The notes beneath the pieces were generated by a model, which did no database searches, was not told the DNA's origin, and worked only from the letters and a program-made list of their open reading frames with translations. A stretch of 64,000 nt of DNA, taken from Oceaniglobus ichthyenteri. Lineage in GTDB: Bacteria; Pseudomonadota; Alphaproteobacteria; Rhodobacterales; Rhodobacteraceae. The translations under genes were made by a program, and so were the position numbers. Numbering within the stretch: the stretch's first letter is position 1; every line of letters starts with the position of its first letter. The stretch spans positions 62,001 to 126,000 of the forward strand of contig NZ_QAGK01000008.1 in the NCBI RefSeq assembly GCF_003057885.1, written 5' to 3'. Shown one piece after another: positions 1 through 7,824 of the stretch.

Positions 1-353
1 TGTTTTCCCACAGGCTCCAATGCGTCATCCACGCCGGTTTTGCGCGCGGCGATCATCCCGGCATGTACTTCCTGCATGAAGGCATGAAAATGCACCCGCC
101 GCTTTTCCTCAATCTCGACCGATTTGAAAAACAGATCCATCAACATGGATTTGCCACGCCCGACACCGCCCCACAGATACAGCCCCGGGATAGGCTCGGG
201 CGTGCGTCGTGAGAAAAAGCCGGTTTTCCTTACCGGTTTGGCCAAGGCGGCGCGCAACCGTTCAAATTCGGGAAACACCGCACGCTGAACCGGGTCATCG
301 TGCAGATCACCCTTGGCAATCAGATCTTTGTAAATCGTGGTTAACGGTGTCAT
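1..353 (-). CDS. zapE: Cell division protein ZapE (AFG1-family ATPase), N-terminal part, cut by the window edge
   Basis: About 117 N-terminal residues are present and the gene continues past base 1. It begins MTPLTTIYKDLIAKGDL. A Walker A loop GGVGRGKSMLMDLFF lies near residues 63-77, followed by RRVHFHAFMQEVHAGM, the typical AFG1/ZapE stretch. The family are P-loop ATPases; ZapE associates with the division ring in proteobacteria and the eukaryotic homologue acts in mitochondrial protein quality control. The start ATG is at 353. The identification rests on the N-terminal third only; the sensor and arginine-finger regions lie outside the window. Confidence 0.85.
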   Translation of the reverse strand, partial: MTPLTTIYKDLIAKGDLHDDPVQRAVFPEFERLRAALAKPVRKTGFFSRRTPEPIPGLYLWGGVGRGKSMLMDLFFKSVEIEEKRRVHFHAFMQEVHAGMIAARKTGVDDALEPVGK

Positions 354-422
354 GGCGGCGCATCATCCATTTCGGTATACCATCGTAGCCCAAGGCGCGG
401 GCCAGATGCCACAGGCGGCAAA

Positions 423-457
423 CAAAAAATGATGTGGCGCGTCAGCGCCTCCTTTTG
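423..457 (-). repeat. Intergenic nested-hairpin repeat, family A copy 1
   Basis: Read on the minus strand this follows the TGA stop of the flavoprotein gene at 459. It contains AGGAGGCGCTGACGCGCCAC, an inner stem GGCGC-tgac-GCGCC, then a T-rich run. Outer bases CAAAA/TTTTG can pair. The same layout occurs at 4701 and 52051 on the plus strand, always directly after a stop codon. Confidence 0.6.
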
Positions 458-458
458 A

Positions 459-1637
459 TCAGACCCGCCCGGATCGGGCAAAGGCGGCGGCGTGGTGCCC
501 GGCCCAAAGCCCCGATGCCAGGCAGCCGGTAATCAGGTAACCGCCCGTCGGGGCATCCCAATCCACCATTTCTCCGGCCACAAACACTCCGGGCCAATCG
601 CGCAGCATCAATCCCGCGTCCAGTGCCCCTGTGGCCACGCCCCCCACCGTTGAAATCGCTTCGTCCAGGGGGCGCAGCCCCCCGTGGCGCAGCGGCAGGT
701 TTTTGACCAATCGCGCGAGATCGGCGGGAAACGGGCGCCCGAACTCTTGCAACAGCGCCAGGCGCGCCGGATCAAGGCGCATCGCCTTGCGCACATGGTT
801 TGTCAGGCTGGTCTTGCCTTGGGGCCGGGCCAACCGCTGCACTACTTTTTCCAGCGGCCAATCGGGCAAAAGATCAAGGCGCAGTTCCACGCCCCTGCGC
901 ACCAGCGGGGACAGCGCATAAATCCCGCCCCCCTCCAACCCGTGCCGCGAGATTACGAATTCTCCGCGAAATATCTGACCATCCCCATGGATCGCCACGT
1001 TTTTCACCGGCTGGCCGAACACCCGTTCCATCGCGTGCGACCATGGCACGCTCAGCCCCGCATTTGACGGCGCGAATGGTTGCATGGCAATCCCGCGCCC
1101 GGTCAGAATATCGGCCCATTTGCCGTCTGATCCAAGGCGCGCCCAACTGGCCCCGCCCAATGCCAACACGCACACGTCAGGGAACAATGAAACCGCGCCA
1201 TCGGGGGTGGCAAAGGTGAAACCGTCGCCTTCGCCCCATCCCGTCCATCGCCACCGCGTGCGGATATCGACCCCCAGCGCCGTCAGATCGCCCAACCAGG
1301 CGCGCAACAGGGGGGATGCCTTCATCGTCACCGGAAACACCCGGCCTGTTGATCCGGTAAACACGTCCTGGCCCAATCCCTGGGCCCATTCTTTGACGGC
1401 GGCACTGTCAAAGCCCCGCACCGCTGCATCCAGTGGCCCAAGTCCGCCATATTGCGCCAACAATTGATCTTGCGGTGCGTCCATGGTCAGGTTCAGGCCC
1501 GATTTGCCCGCCATCAGGAATTTGCGCCCAGCTGTGGGCATCTGTTCGGCCACAACCACCGACAGCCCGGCGCGCGCCAATTCGCCCGCCGCCATCAACC
1601 CTGCCGGACCGCCACCAATGACCAAAGCCTGTTTCAT
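459..1637 (-). CDS. HI0933-like NAD(P)/FAD-dependent flavoprotein (TIGR03862 type)
   Basis: A 392-residue flavoprotein starting MKQALVIGGGPAGLMAAG, with the FAD dinucleotide-binding GGGPAG at residues 8-13. Near the C-terminus it has GGVATGALDAGLMLRDWPGVFVAGE with a GGYLITGCLASG tail, typical of HI0933/BaiN-type oxidoreductases. The in-frame upstream extension was rejected because ATG 1637 has an AAGGA Shine-Dalgarno about 8 bases upstream. The physiological substrate of this subfamily is not established; related BaiN enzymes reduce steroid double bonds. It appears monocistronic, with a hairpin repeat after the stop. Confidence 0.85.
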   Translation of the reverse strand: MKQALVIGGGPAGLMAAGELARAGLSVVVAEQMPTAGRKFLMAGKSGLNLTMDAPQDQLLAQYGGLGPLDAAVRGFDSAAVKEWAQGLGQDVFTGSTGRVFPVTMKASPLLRAWLGDLTALGVDIRTRWRWTGWGEGDGFTFATPDGAVSLFPDVCVLALGGASWARLGSDGKWADILTGRGIAMQPFAPSNAGLSVPWSHAMERVFGQPVKNVAIHGDGQIFRGEFVISRHGLEGGGIYALSPLVRRGVELRLDLLPDWPLEKVVQRLARPQGKTSLTNHVRKAMRLDPARLALLQEFGRPFPADLARLVKNLPLRHGGLRPLDEAISTVGGVATGALDAGLMLRDWPGVFVAGEMVDWDAPTGGYLITGCLASGLWAGHHAAAFARSGRV

Positions 1638-1862
1638 ATCGGCATTCCTTCTGTGGGGGTTGCCCGGCCATTCGTCGCGGGGCCCATTTGCGCAGATGTG
1701 CCACAGTGGGCGCGGCGGGCAAAGGGCGAAACCGGCTGGCACAGGCCCCGTGTGGGTGGTGGCCTTTGAATGGGATAATAATTATCGCAGTATGATCCAG
1801 ATCAACGCGCCCTTTGCGCGATTCGGCCAATGGATAGGCAAATGTTGATAAAGGAGATCGAA

Positions 1863-2051
1863 ATGTTCCGTCTTGCTGCAAATCTTTATGCAATCGTGGG
1901 CACAAGTCTGGCGGGTATCGCCGTTATTGCGGTGCTGTCCATGGGAATGGATGGATGGGTGCCGATTGTTGCCGGTGCCGCTGGTGGGTTTATCGTGGCG
2001 ATTCCGGCATCATGGTACATTGCCAAGAAAATCAAGGACAACATGGTTTAA
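1863..2051 (+). CDS. Small two-helix membrane protein, function unknown
   Basis: A 62-residue protein beginning MFRLAANLYAIVGTSLAGIA. Two hydrophobic segments (about residues 5-25 and 30-50) are separated by GMDGWVP, and the C-terminus is lysine-rich (YIAKKIKDNMV), suggesting a small inner-membrane protein with a cytoplasmic tail. AAAGGAG sits 6 bases before ATG 1863, which decides the start over an earlier in-frame ATG at 1830. Similar short proteins in Rhodobacteraceae have, as I recall, been mislabelled CTP synthetase; nothing here resembles that enzyme. It ends 4 bases inside the 3' end of the convergent transporter gene. Confidence 0.7.
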   Translation: MFRLAANLYAIVGTSLAGIAVIAVLSMGMDGWVPIVAGAAGGFIVAIPASWYIAKKIKDNMV

Positions 2052-2920
2052 CGGCGCACGACGACCCGTTCGCGCCACAGGGTGAACAACCCCGCGCTGA
2101 CCACGATCAACACACCGATCACCACCTCGGGGCGGATCGTTTCGCCCAGAATGAAGACGCCGGCGGCCGAGGCGAAAACCAGTTGCAGATAGGCAAAGGG
2201 TTGCACGGCACTGGCCTCGGCGGCCTCATACACCTTGATCAGCATGTAATGCCCGGTGGCGCCGCTGACACACAACAGCGCCATCAGGCCCCAGTCGGGC
2301 ATGGTCATCTGTTCCCAGAAAAACAGCCCGATCGGAGTAATTGCCAAGGCCCCCACGGTGCCGGTGTAAAAGAAACTGGTCGCGCTGGTGTCATCGCGGG
2401 CCACATGGCGGGTCAGCAATGTGTAAAGCGCAAACATGATTGCCGCACATAGCGCGATCAGCGCCTCAAATTCAAAAACCCCCGACCCCGGTTGCAGGAT
2501 CACCAGAATACCGATGAACCCCACACCAATCGCGGCCCATCGCCGCCAGCCGACGCTTTCACCCAATACAGGGCCGGAAAGGGCCGCCACCAATAGCGGG
2601 TAACAGGCGAAAATTGCGTGCGCCTCGACCAGACCCAGATAGATGAATGCCACGATCATCACACAGATTTCCGCAACCAGCAACGCGCCGCGAAATGCCT
2701 GAACCCAAGGTTGCGCGCTGTGGGCGGCATTGCGCAAGCCCCCCGCCCGGCGCGCGGCAATGGTCAGGGCGAAACCGCCAAAGAACCAGTACCGCACCAT
2801 CACCACCATCCAGACGTTGTATTCATCGGCCAGATGGCGCGACACCACATCCTGAATTGCGAAAATGGCCATGGTCACGGTCATCAATGTGACGCCCAGG
2901 CGGGTGTTGCTGTCTCTCAT
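2048..2920 (-). CDS. EamA-family (DMT) transporter
   Basis: A 290-residue protein with about ten hydrophobic segments in two EamA halves. The second half contains AEASAVQPFAYLQLVFASAAG and LGETIRPEVVIGVLIVVSAG, characteristic of the 10-TMS drug/metabolite transporter superfamily. The C-terminus RERVVVRR is basic. The start ATG at 2920 overlaps the mnmD stop (ATGA at 2917-2920), so it is probably translationally coupled to mnmD. The substrate cannot be told from sequence; related proteins export amino acids, nucleosides or other metabolites. Confidence 0.85.
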   Translation of the reverse strand: MRDSNTRLGVTLMTVTMAIFAIQDVVSRHLADEYNVWMVVMVRYWFFGGFALTIAARRAGGLRNAAHSAQPWVQAFRGALLVAEICVMIVAFIYLGLVEAHAIFACYPLLVAALSGPVLGESVGWRRWAAIGVGFIGILVILQPGSGVFEFEALIALCAAIMFALYTLLTRHVARDDTSATSFFYTGTVGALAITPIGLFFWEQMTMPDWGLMALLCVSGATGHYMLIKVYEAAEASAVQPFAYLQLVFASAAGVFILGETIRPEVVIGVLIVVSAGLFTLWRERVVVRR

Positions 2921-3612
2921 CGGGGGGAATCCAGGGTTGCTGTGGTCATGTGCCGTTTGCGGCCATAGCCGGGCCGACGGGTGACTGTAAACCCGGCATC
3001 GCCCAGCGCGCGGCGCACGTGGCCCGCGGCGGTATAGGTGGCGATGCTGCCCCCCGGGGCGGTGTGGCGCGCCACCTGCGACATCAGGTCGGGCGCCCAA
3101 AGCTCGGGGTTCTTGGCCGGGGAAAACCCATCAAGGAACCAGGCGTTCGCCGCGCCGGGCCAGTACGGCAAGGTGGCGCGGGCATCGCCCGGGATCAGCT
3201 CAAAGTGCAGGCCGGGCAGGGTGATGCGCCCCGGCCCCATCTGCCAGACCGGATCAAGATCGCGCGACAGGCCGGCCAGTTCGGGAAATGCCCGGTGTGC
3301 CTGTTTTATCTGTGCCGCAGACAGGGGAAATGCCTCGAACGTGGTGAAATGCAGGGTGCCGGTTTGCCCGGTGCCGCGCCACATCTGCACCGTGGCCAAC
3401 AGGTTAAGCCCGGTGCCAAAGCCCAGCTCGGCGATGTGAAACCCGTCGCAAAACCGCTGTGGCAGGGTGTTGCCCGCCAGAAACACATGCCCGGTTTCCG
3501 CCAACCCGTCATCCAGCGAAAAATACGGGTCGTCAAATCGGCACGACACCGGCACATGGCCATCGCGCCATTCAACGGGATGAAGGGTGTCGGGGGTATG
3601 GTCGTCGTGCAT
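2917..3612 (-). CDS. mnmD: tRNA (mnm5s2U34) methyltransferase MnmD, stand-alone MnmC(m) domain
   Basis: A 231-residue protein beginning MHDDHTPDTLHPVEWRDGHV. The SAM-binding motif AELGFGTGLNLL is at residues 61-72, and the family signature DGFSPAKNPELW occurs later. It corresponds to the N-terminal methyltransferase half of E. coli MnmC, which finishes the mnm5s2U modification at the wobble base of Lys, Glu and Gln tRNAs. The long open frame upstream of ATG 3612 is antisense to the next gene and was discarded. It is divergent from the MnmC(o)-like oxidase with 62 bases between starts, and overlaps the EamA gene by 4 bases. Confidence 0.88.
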   Translation of the reverse strand: MHDDHTPDTLHPVEWRDGHVPVSCRFDDPYFSLDDGLAETGHVFLAGNTLPQRFCDGFHIAELGFGTGLNLLATVQMWRGTGQTGTLHFTTFEAFPLSAAQIKQAHRAFPELAGLSRDLDPVWQMGPGRITLPGLHFELIPGDARATLPYWPGAANAWFLDGFSPAKNPELWAPDLMSQVARHTAPGGSIATYTAAGHVRRALGDAGFTVTRRPGYGRKRHMTTATLDSPR

Positions 3613-3674
3613 GGGGAACGCTATGCCAATTTCAAAGACTCGTGTTGGCGCGACAATGGGCAGGAGAGCAGGCA

Positions 3675-4700
3675 ATGGCAACGGTCGATGTAACGGTGCG
3701 GGGCGCGGGCATATTCGGTTTGTCCGTCGCCTGGGCCTGTGTGCAACGCGGCGCACGGGTACAGGTGATTGACCCGGGCGGCGTGGGGGCGGGGGCATCG
3801 GGCGGCATTGTCGGCGCGCTGGCCCCCCACACGCCCGAGCGTTGGAACGAAAAGAAGGCGTTTCAATTCGACAGTCTGATGATGGCCCAAGGGTTTTGGG
3901 ACAGTGTCGCGGCGGCCTCGGGGATGTCGTCGGGGTATGGGCGCACGGGGCGGATACAGCCGGTGATGGACGCGCGCGGTCTGGAGTTGGCCCGTGCCCG
4001 CGGTGATGAGGCGGCCCGCCTGTGGCAGGGGCGCGCCACCTGGGAGGTGGTGCAGAATGTGGGCGACTGGGCGCCGGTATCGCCCACCGGATACTGGATT
4101 CGCGATACGTTAAGTGCACGGGTGCATCCCCGGCAGGGCTGTCTCGCGTTGGCGGCGGCGCTGACCGGGCAAGGCTGTGCCATCCGGCGCGAAGGTATCG
4201 ACCAGGGCGCAGTGGTCTGGGCCACGGGTGTGGCCGGGCTGCGCGATCTGGGGGCGGGTGCGGGCAATGGGGTAAAGGGGCAGGCGGCGCTGTTGTCATT
4301 TGACGCGCGCACTGCGCCGCAACTGTTTGCCGATACGGTGCATATCGTGCCTCACAGCGATGGCACGGTGGCCATCGGATCAACCAGCGAGCGGGAGTTT
4401 GAAGACGGCCAGGCCACCGACGGGTTGTTGGAGGGGGTGTTGGAGCGTGCGATTGCCGCCTGTCCGGTGTTGCGCGGTGCGCCGGTTGTTCAGCGGTGGG
4501 CCGGGGTGCGGCCCCGGTCGCGCAGCCGCGCGCCGGTTTTGGGGGCATGGCCCGGGCGGGCGGGGCATTTTGTGGCCAATGGCGGATTCAAGATCGGATT
4601 TGGCATGGCACCGAAAGTGGCCCAGGTGATGGCCGATCTGGTGCTGGACGGGCGCGACGCGATCCCCGATCCGTTTCGTGTGGCGGTGAACCTGGTTTGA
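3675..4700 (+). CDS. FAD-dependent oxidoreductase of the DAO family, probable MnmC oxidase half
   Basis: A 341-residue protein beginning MATVDVTVRGAGIFGLSVAW, with an FAD-binding GAGIFG at residues 10-15, then DPGGVGAGASGGIVGALAPH. A C-terminal GVRPRSRSRAPVLG and NGGFKIGFGMAPK match the DAO fold. AGGAG precedes ATG 3675. Head-to-head placement with mnmD suggests that the two catalytic halves of bifunctional MnmC (cmnm5U oxidation, then methylation) are encoded here by separate genes. This role is inferred from context; a glycine-oxidase-like role is the alternative. Confidence 0.72.
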   Translation: MATVDVTVRGAGIFGLSVAWACVQRGARVQVIDPGGVGAGASGGIVGALAPHTPERWNEKKAFQFDSLMMAQGFWDSVAAASGMSSGYGRTGRIQPVMDARGLELARARGDEAARLWQGRATWEVVQNVGDWAPVSPTGYWIRDTLSARVHPRQGCLALAAALTGQGCAIRREGIDQGAVVWATGVAGLRDLGAGAGNGVKGQAALLSFDARTAPQLFADTVHIVPHSDGTVAIGSTSEREFEDGQATDGLLEGVLERAIAACPVLRGAPVVQRWAGVRPRSRSRAPVLGAWPGRAGHFVANGGFKIGFGMAPKVAQVMADLVLDGRDAIPDPFRVAVNLV

Positions 4701-4741
4701 CCGAACGGAGGCGCTGACGCGCCACACGATTGTTTGTTTGG
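4701..4741 (+). repeat. Intergenic nested-hairpin repeat, family A copy 2
   Basis: Directly after the TGA stop at 4698-4700. Outer arms are CCGAAC (4701-4706) and GTTTGG (4736-4741), pairing with one G-U. The inner stem is GGCGC (4710-4714) / GCGCC (4719-4723). The layout matches 52051-52094, where the outer arm is CCAAAC. It may act as a factor-independent terminator or mRNA 3'-end stabiliser for the oxidase gene. Confidence 0.6.
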
Positions 4742-4774
4742 CGCCTTTGGGCGCGGCGGTGAGTTGCCGGCAGG

Positions 4775-5308
4775 TTAGAACTGGCTGCGCGCTTCGTGGC
4801 GCAGGGTGTCCATGGCCTCGGTCAGGGTTTTGAGCGCCAGATCGTTGGTCAACATGCCTGTGTCGTCAAATTGCTGGGCGCTGGCGGCAAGCAGCAGTTC
4901 CGGCCCGGCGCTGATTCGCGGGCGAAACGGCACCATGGCCAGACGCAGGGCATAGGTGGCGCGTGCGCCCCCGGCCCGGCCTGCCGCGGCCGCCATGATT
5001 GCAACCGGTTTGTTGCGCCACGGTGCCCCGTCTGTGCGGCTGACCCAGTCGAGCGCGTTTTTCAGCACACCTGACAGGGATTGGTTGTATTCCGGGGTGG
5101 CGATGATCACTGCTTCGGCCTGGGCGATCTGGGTGGCCAGGGTTGCCACGGCAGCGGGCACCCCGTGTTCGGTTTCCAGATCCCCATCATAGAGCGGCAG
5201 ATTGAGGTCTGCCTCGGTATAGTCTGTGCCATAAAGGGCGGCGGCGGCGCGGATCAGTTTGCGGTTGGTCGCCTCTTTACGCAGCGACCCCGAAATGCCA
5301 AGCAGCAT
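4775..5308 (-). CDS. NADPH-dependent FMN reductase family protein
   Basis: A 177-residue flavodoxin-fold protein. The N-terminus MLLGISGSLRKEATNRKLIR carries the phosphate-binding GSLRK loop, and TPEYNQSLSGVLKNALDWVS is the hallmark second FMN-contact segment of the ArsH/ChrR/YieF-like NAD(P)H:FMN or quinone reductases. Start ATG 5308 has GAGG five bases upstream and was preferred to an earlier in-frame codon that lacks a site. The probable role is soluble two-electron reduction of quinones or FMN in the cytoplasm. It is divergent from the TPP enzyme with a gap of 77 bases. Confidence 0.85.
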   Translation of the reverse strand: MLLGISGSLRKEATNRKLIRAAAALYGTDYTEADLNLPLYDGDLETEHGVPAAVATLATQIAQAEAVIIATPEYNQSLSGVLKNALDWVSRTDGAPWRNKPVAIMAAAAGRAGGARATYALRLAMVPFRPRISAGPELLLAASAQQFDDTGMLTNDLALKTLTEAMDTLRHEARSQF

Positions 5309-5385
5309 GAAAGCCTCGTGTGGTTGGATTGAGTTGGCACGCGACCTAACGCAGGGGGCCGGGCGCGACAAGGGAAGGGTATGAA

Positions 5386-7044
5386 ATGCGACACGGTGGA
5401 CAGATTTTGGCGGATGCGTTGGCGGCGCAAGGGGTGAAACGGGTGTTTTCCGTGCCGGGCGAAAGTTTTCTGGCGGCCCTGGATGGGCTGTATGAAAACG
5501 GCATCCCCAATGTGGTGTGCCGCCAGGAGGGCGGCGCGGCGATGATGGCCGAAGCCTGGGGCAAGATGACAGGCCGGCCCGGTGTGGTCTTTGTCACCCG
5601 GGGGCCAGGCGCAACCAATGCCAGTGCGGGTTTGCATGTGGCGATGCAGGACAGCACGCCGATGGTGGCGTTTGTGGGCCAGATCGGGCGCGCCCACCGC
5701 GACCGCGAAGCATTTCAGGAGGTGGATTACCGCGCGTTTTTCGGCCCCTTGGTGAAATGGGTGGCCGAGGTGGACCAGACCGAGCGCCTTCCCGAATATA
5801 TCAACCGCGCGTTTCATGTGGCGATGTCGGGGCGGCCCGGGCCGGTGGTTTTGGCACTGCCCGAAGATATGCTTTCGGCGTTGTGTGATGTGGCCGATTT
5901 GGCCCCCACGGCCCCGGCCATTCCGGCGGTATCGGGCGCGCAGGTGGCCGCATTGGGCGATCGGATCGCAGCAGCAGAGCGGCCTTTGATCGTGATCGGC
6001 GGGCCTGGATGGTCGGCGCAGGCGGCGGCAGATGTGCAGCAATTCGCCGAAAACTGGGATGTGCCGGTTGTGTGTACCTTTCGCCGTCAGGGGCATATGG
6101 ACAACCGATCCCCCGCCTATGCCGGGGATTTGGCGGTGGGGATGAACCCCAAGCTGGGTGCGCGATTGCGGTCGGCGGATTTACTGGTGATCCTGGGCGC
6201 GCGGTTTGGCGATATCGCCACCAACGGGTATGAGATTATCGATCCAATCGCGCCCGGCGGTTCGATTGCACAGGTAAACCCGGATGCCGGCGAAATCGGC
6301 AAGGTGTTTCGCGCCGATCTGGGAATTGTGGCGCGGGCGGGCGATGTTTTGTCGGCGATGGTTGATCTGCCGGTGGTGAAACGCGATGGTGCCTGGCGGG
6401 CCGATGCGCGGGCGGAATACGAGGCCTGGCAACAGCCCAAGGAAACACCGGGAGCGGTGAAAAGCGAAGCTGTGATTGCATGGCTGTCAGACAACCTGCC
6501 CGAGGATGCGATCCTGACCAATGGTGCGGGGAATTATGCCGCGTTCCTGCACCGGTATTTTCGGTTCAAACAGTTTGGCACGCAACTGGCCCCGACCAGT
6601 GGATCGATGGGTTACGGGTTTCCGGCGGCGGTGGCGGCGTCGATCGCCGATCCGGGGCGGTGTGTGGTGTGTTTGGCCGGAGATGGCTGTTTTCAGATGA
6701 CACTGAATGAAATGTCAACGGCGGTGCAACATGGGGCCACGCCGATCACCATCGTGTTCAACAACGGGCGCTATGGCACGATCCGGATGCATCAGGAAAA
6801 CCATTATCCCGGCCGGGTGAGTGGCACGGATTTGGCCAACCCCGATTTTGCCGCCCTGGCGCGGGCCTATGGCGGGCACGGCGAAACGGTAGAGTGCACC
6901 GAAGATTTTGCCGCCGCGTTCGAGCGGGCGCGCGCCGCCGGGGTGCCCGCGGTGATCGAGCTGCGGATGGATGGCGACATCATGTCGACCAACGCGAGTC
7001 TGAGCGAAACGCGCGCCGCCGCCTTGTCGCGGCAGGGGCGGTAA
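5386..7044 (+). CDS. Thiamine pyrophosphate-dependent enzyme, acetolactate synthase large-subunit-like
   Basis: A 552-residue three-domain TPP enzyme. The N-terminal domain keeps the catalytic glutamate in CRQEGGAAMMAEAWGK (about residues 45-60). The FAD/ADP-like central domain runs from about 190 to 330. The TPP motif GDGCFQMTLNEM...NNGRYG is near 430-465. Length and motifs fit the acetohydroxy-acid synthase/benzoylformate decarboxylase superfamily. No small regulatory subunit gene follows, so I do not assign it as the biosynthetic IlvB; it may be a catabolic paralogue such as a glyoxylate carboligase-like or sulfoacetaldehyde-type enzyme. Confidence 0.8.
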   Translation: MRHGGQILADALAAQGVKRVFSVPGESFLAALDGLYENGIPNVVCRQEGGAAMMAEAWGKMTGRPGVVFVTRGPGATNASAGLHVAMQDSTPMVAFVGQIGRAHRDREAFQEVDYRAFFGPLVKWVAEVDQTERLPEYINRAFHVAMSGRPGPVVLALPEDMLSALCDVADLAPTAPAIPAVSGAQVAALGDRIAAAERPLIVIGGPGWSAQAAADVQQFAENWDVPVVCTFRRQGHMDNRSPAYAGDLAVGMNPKLGARLRSADLLVILGARFGDIATNGYEIIDPIAPGGSIAQVNPDAGEIGKVFRADLGIVARAGDVLSAMVDLPVVKRDGAWRADARAEYEAWQQPKETPGAVKSEAVIAWLSDNLPEDAILTNGAGNYAAFLHRYFRFKQFGTQLAPTSGSMGYGFPAAVAASIADPGRCVVCLAGDGCFQMTLNEMSTAVQHGATPITIVFNNGRYGTIRMHQENHYPGRVSGTDLANPDFAALARAYGGHGETVECTEDFAAAFERARAAGVPAVIELRMDGDIMSTNASLSETRAAALSRQGR

Positions 7045-7066
7045 GCATACGCCGCTGGCGCGGCGT

Positions 7067-7099
7067 GCCTGCGGCGCGGATATTTGTAGCAAGAAAAAA
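7067..7099 (+). repeat. Dispersed intergenic element, family B copy (GGATATTT type)
   Basis: Carries GCCTGCGGCGCGGATATTTG followed by TAGCAAGAAAAAA. It sits between the TPP enzyme stop and the Lin0512 genes, just after a GC hairpin (GCCGCTGGCGCGGC). Near-identical blocks lie at 26334-26411 (inverted pair), 34812, 46500 and 63166. Confidence 0.65.
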
Positions 7100-7107
7100 C
7101 GCTGGCG

Positions 7108-7467
7108 TCAGTCTTTCAGGCGCCAGCCTTTTTGGGGGGGCAGAAATGCCTCGACGGCGGCGGTGGCGATTACGGTGACGTCACCGGTGGTGGGGTTGGT
7201 GGTGTTCAGCCCGCCGTGCACCGCCTTAACCGTTGCCTTGCCCCTTGGCAGGCCAGAGGTTAGCGCGGCGCAATCGACCGCGTCGGGGGATTGCACGGCA
7301 ACGGTGACGCGCACGTCCATTTCATCGTGCGACAGGCCGATGGCCCCGAACAGCGGCAGCGACGAGTGGCGCAAGGCATCTTCGATCGCGCGACGGGCGG
7401 CTTTGGTGTAGTCTTGGCCGTGCAGATCGTTGCCCATGCCCATTTCGATGATCACGCGCTGGGTCAT
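7108..7467 (-). CDS. Lin0512 family protein, second of a tandem pair
   Basis: A 119-residue protein beginning MTQRVIIEMGMGNDLHGQDY, with KAARRAIEDALRHSSLPLF and HGGLNTTNPTTGDVTVIATAA. The family (Lin0512, PF09585) is small, soluble and functionally uncharacterised. It overlaps the upstream paralogue by 4 bases (ATGA, 7464-7467), implying translational coupling and probably a 1:1 product ratio. The two proteins share the layout MGMG(N/T)xL-x-QDYT-A-RA-DAL, visible by eye. The neighbours pheA and a TPP enzyme give no firm clue to function. Confidence 0.8.
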   Translation of the reverse strand: MTQRVIIEMGMGNDLHGQDYTKAARRAIEDALRHSSLPLFGAIGLSHDEMDVRVTVAVQSPDAVDCAALTSGLPRGKATVKAVHGGLNTTNPTTGDVTVIATAAVEAFLPPQKGWRLKD

Positions 7468-7814
7468 TGCATCCGCTCCATATCAAAACTGACGGAAATT
7501 GCCGCATTGGCGATGACCGTGGGGTTGCCGCCATCGGCGCGCGGCACATCCAGCCCGCCCTTGACGATGGTAAATGTGGTTTGCCCATAGGGAAAGATAT
7601 CGGACAACGCAGCCACATCGACGCGATCAGGCTGTTGCACGCCGATTTCAACGTCGATTTGCATCGCCTCTTTGGGGAAGCCGAACAATTCGGCGAGGTT
7701 GATGGAATTGTGCCACAGGGCGTCGCGCAAGGCGCGCTGGGCCGCTTCGGTGTAATCTTGACGGCGCAGGGAGGTTCCCATGCCGAATTCGGTAAGCAGG
7801 CGGGCGTTGGACAT
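7464..7814 (-). CDS. Lin0512 family protein, first of a tandem pair
   Basis: A 116-residue paralogue of the following gene. It begins MSNARLLTEFGMGTSLRRQDYTEAAQRALRDAL and contains VKGGLDVPRADGGNPTVIANAAISVSF. Start ATG 7814 follows TGAGGA with 7 bases of spacing; the earlier in-frame TTG at 7820 was rejected. It lies 10 bases after the pheA stop, so pheA and both Lin0512 genes are probably one transcription unit. The family function is unknown; a paralogue pair may form a heteromeric complex (inference). Confidence 0.8.
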   Translation of the reverse strand: MSNARLLTEFGMGTSLRRQDYTEAAQRALRDALWHNSINLAELFGFPKEAMQIDVEIGVQQPDRVDVAALSDIFPYGQTTFTIVKGGLDVPRADGGNPTVIANAAISVSFDMERMQ

Positions 7815-7824
7815 GGGCAATTCC

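Noticed and set aside
1766-1796. Promoter for the small membrane protein (TTGAAT ... TATGAT)
   Set aside because: The -10 is good but the spacer is 19 bases and the -35 weak, so I did not list it as a feature.
3613-4548. Long open minus-strand extension upstream of mnmD
   Set aside because: It is antisense to the FAD oxidase gene, rich in Pro/Arg/His as expected for a GC-skewed shadow frame, and mnmD has a normal start at 3612.
5254-6096. 280-residue minus-strand open frame opposite the TPP enzyme
   Set aside because: His/Arg/Pro-rich composition without any domain; it is fully covered by a well-supported gene on the other strand.
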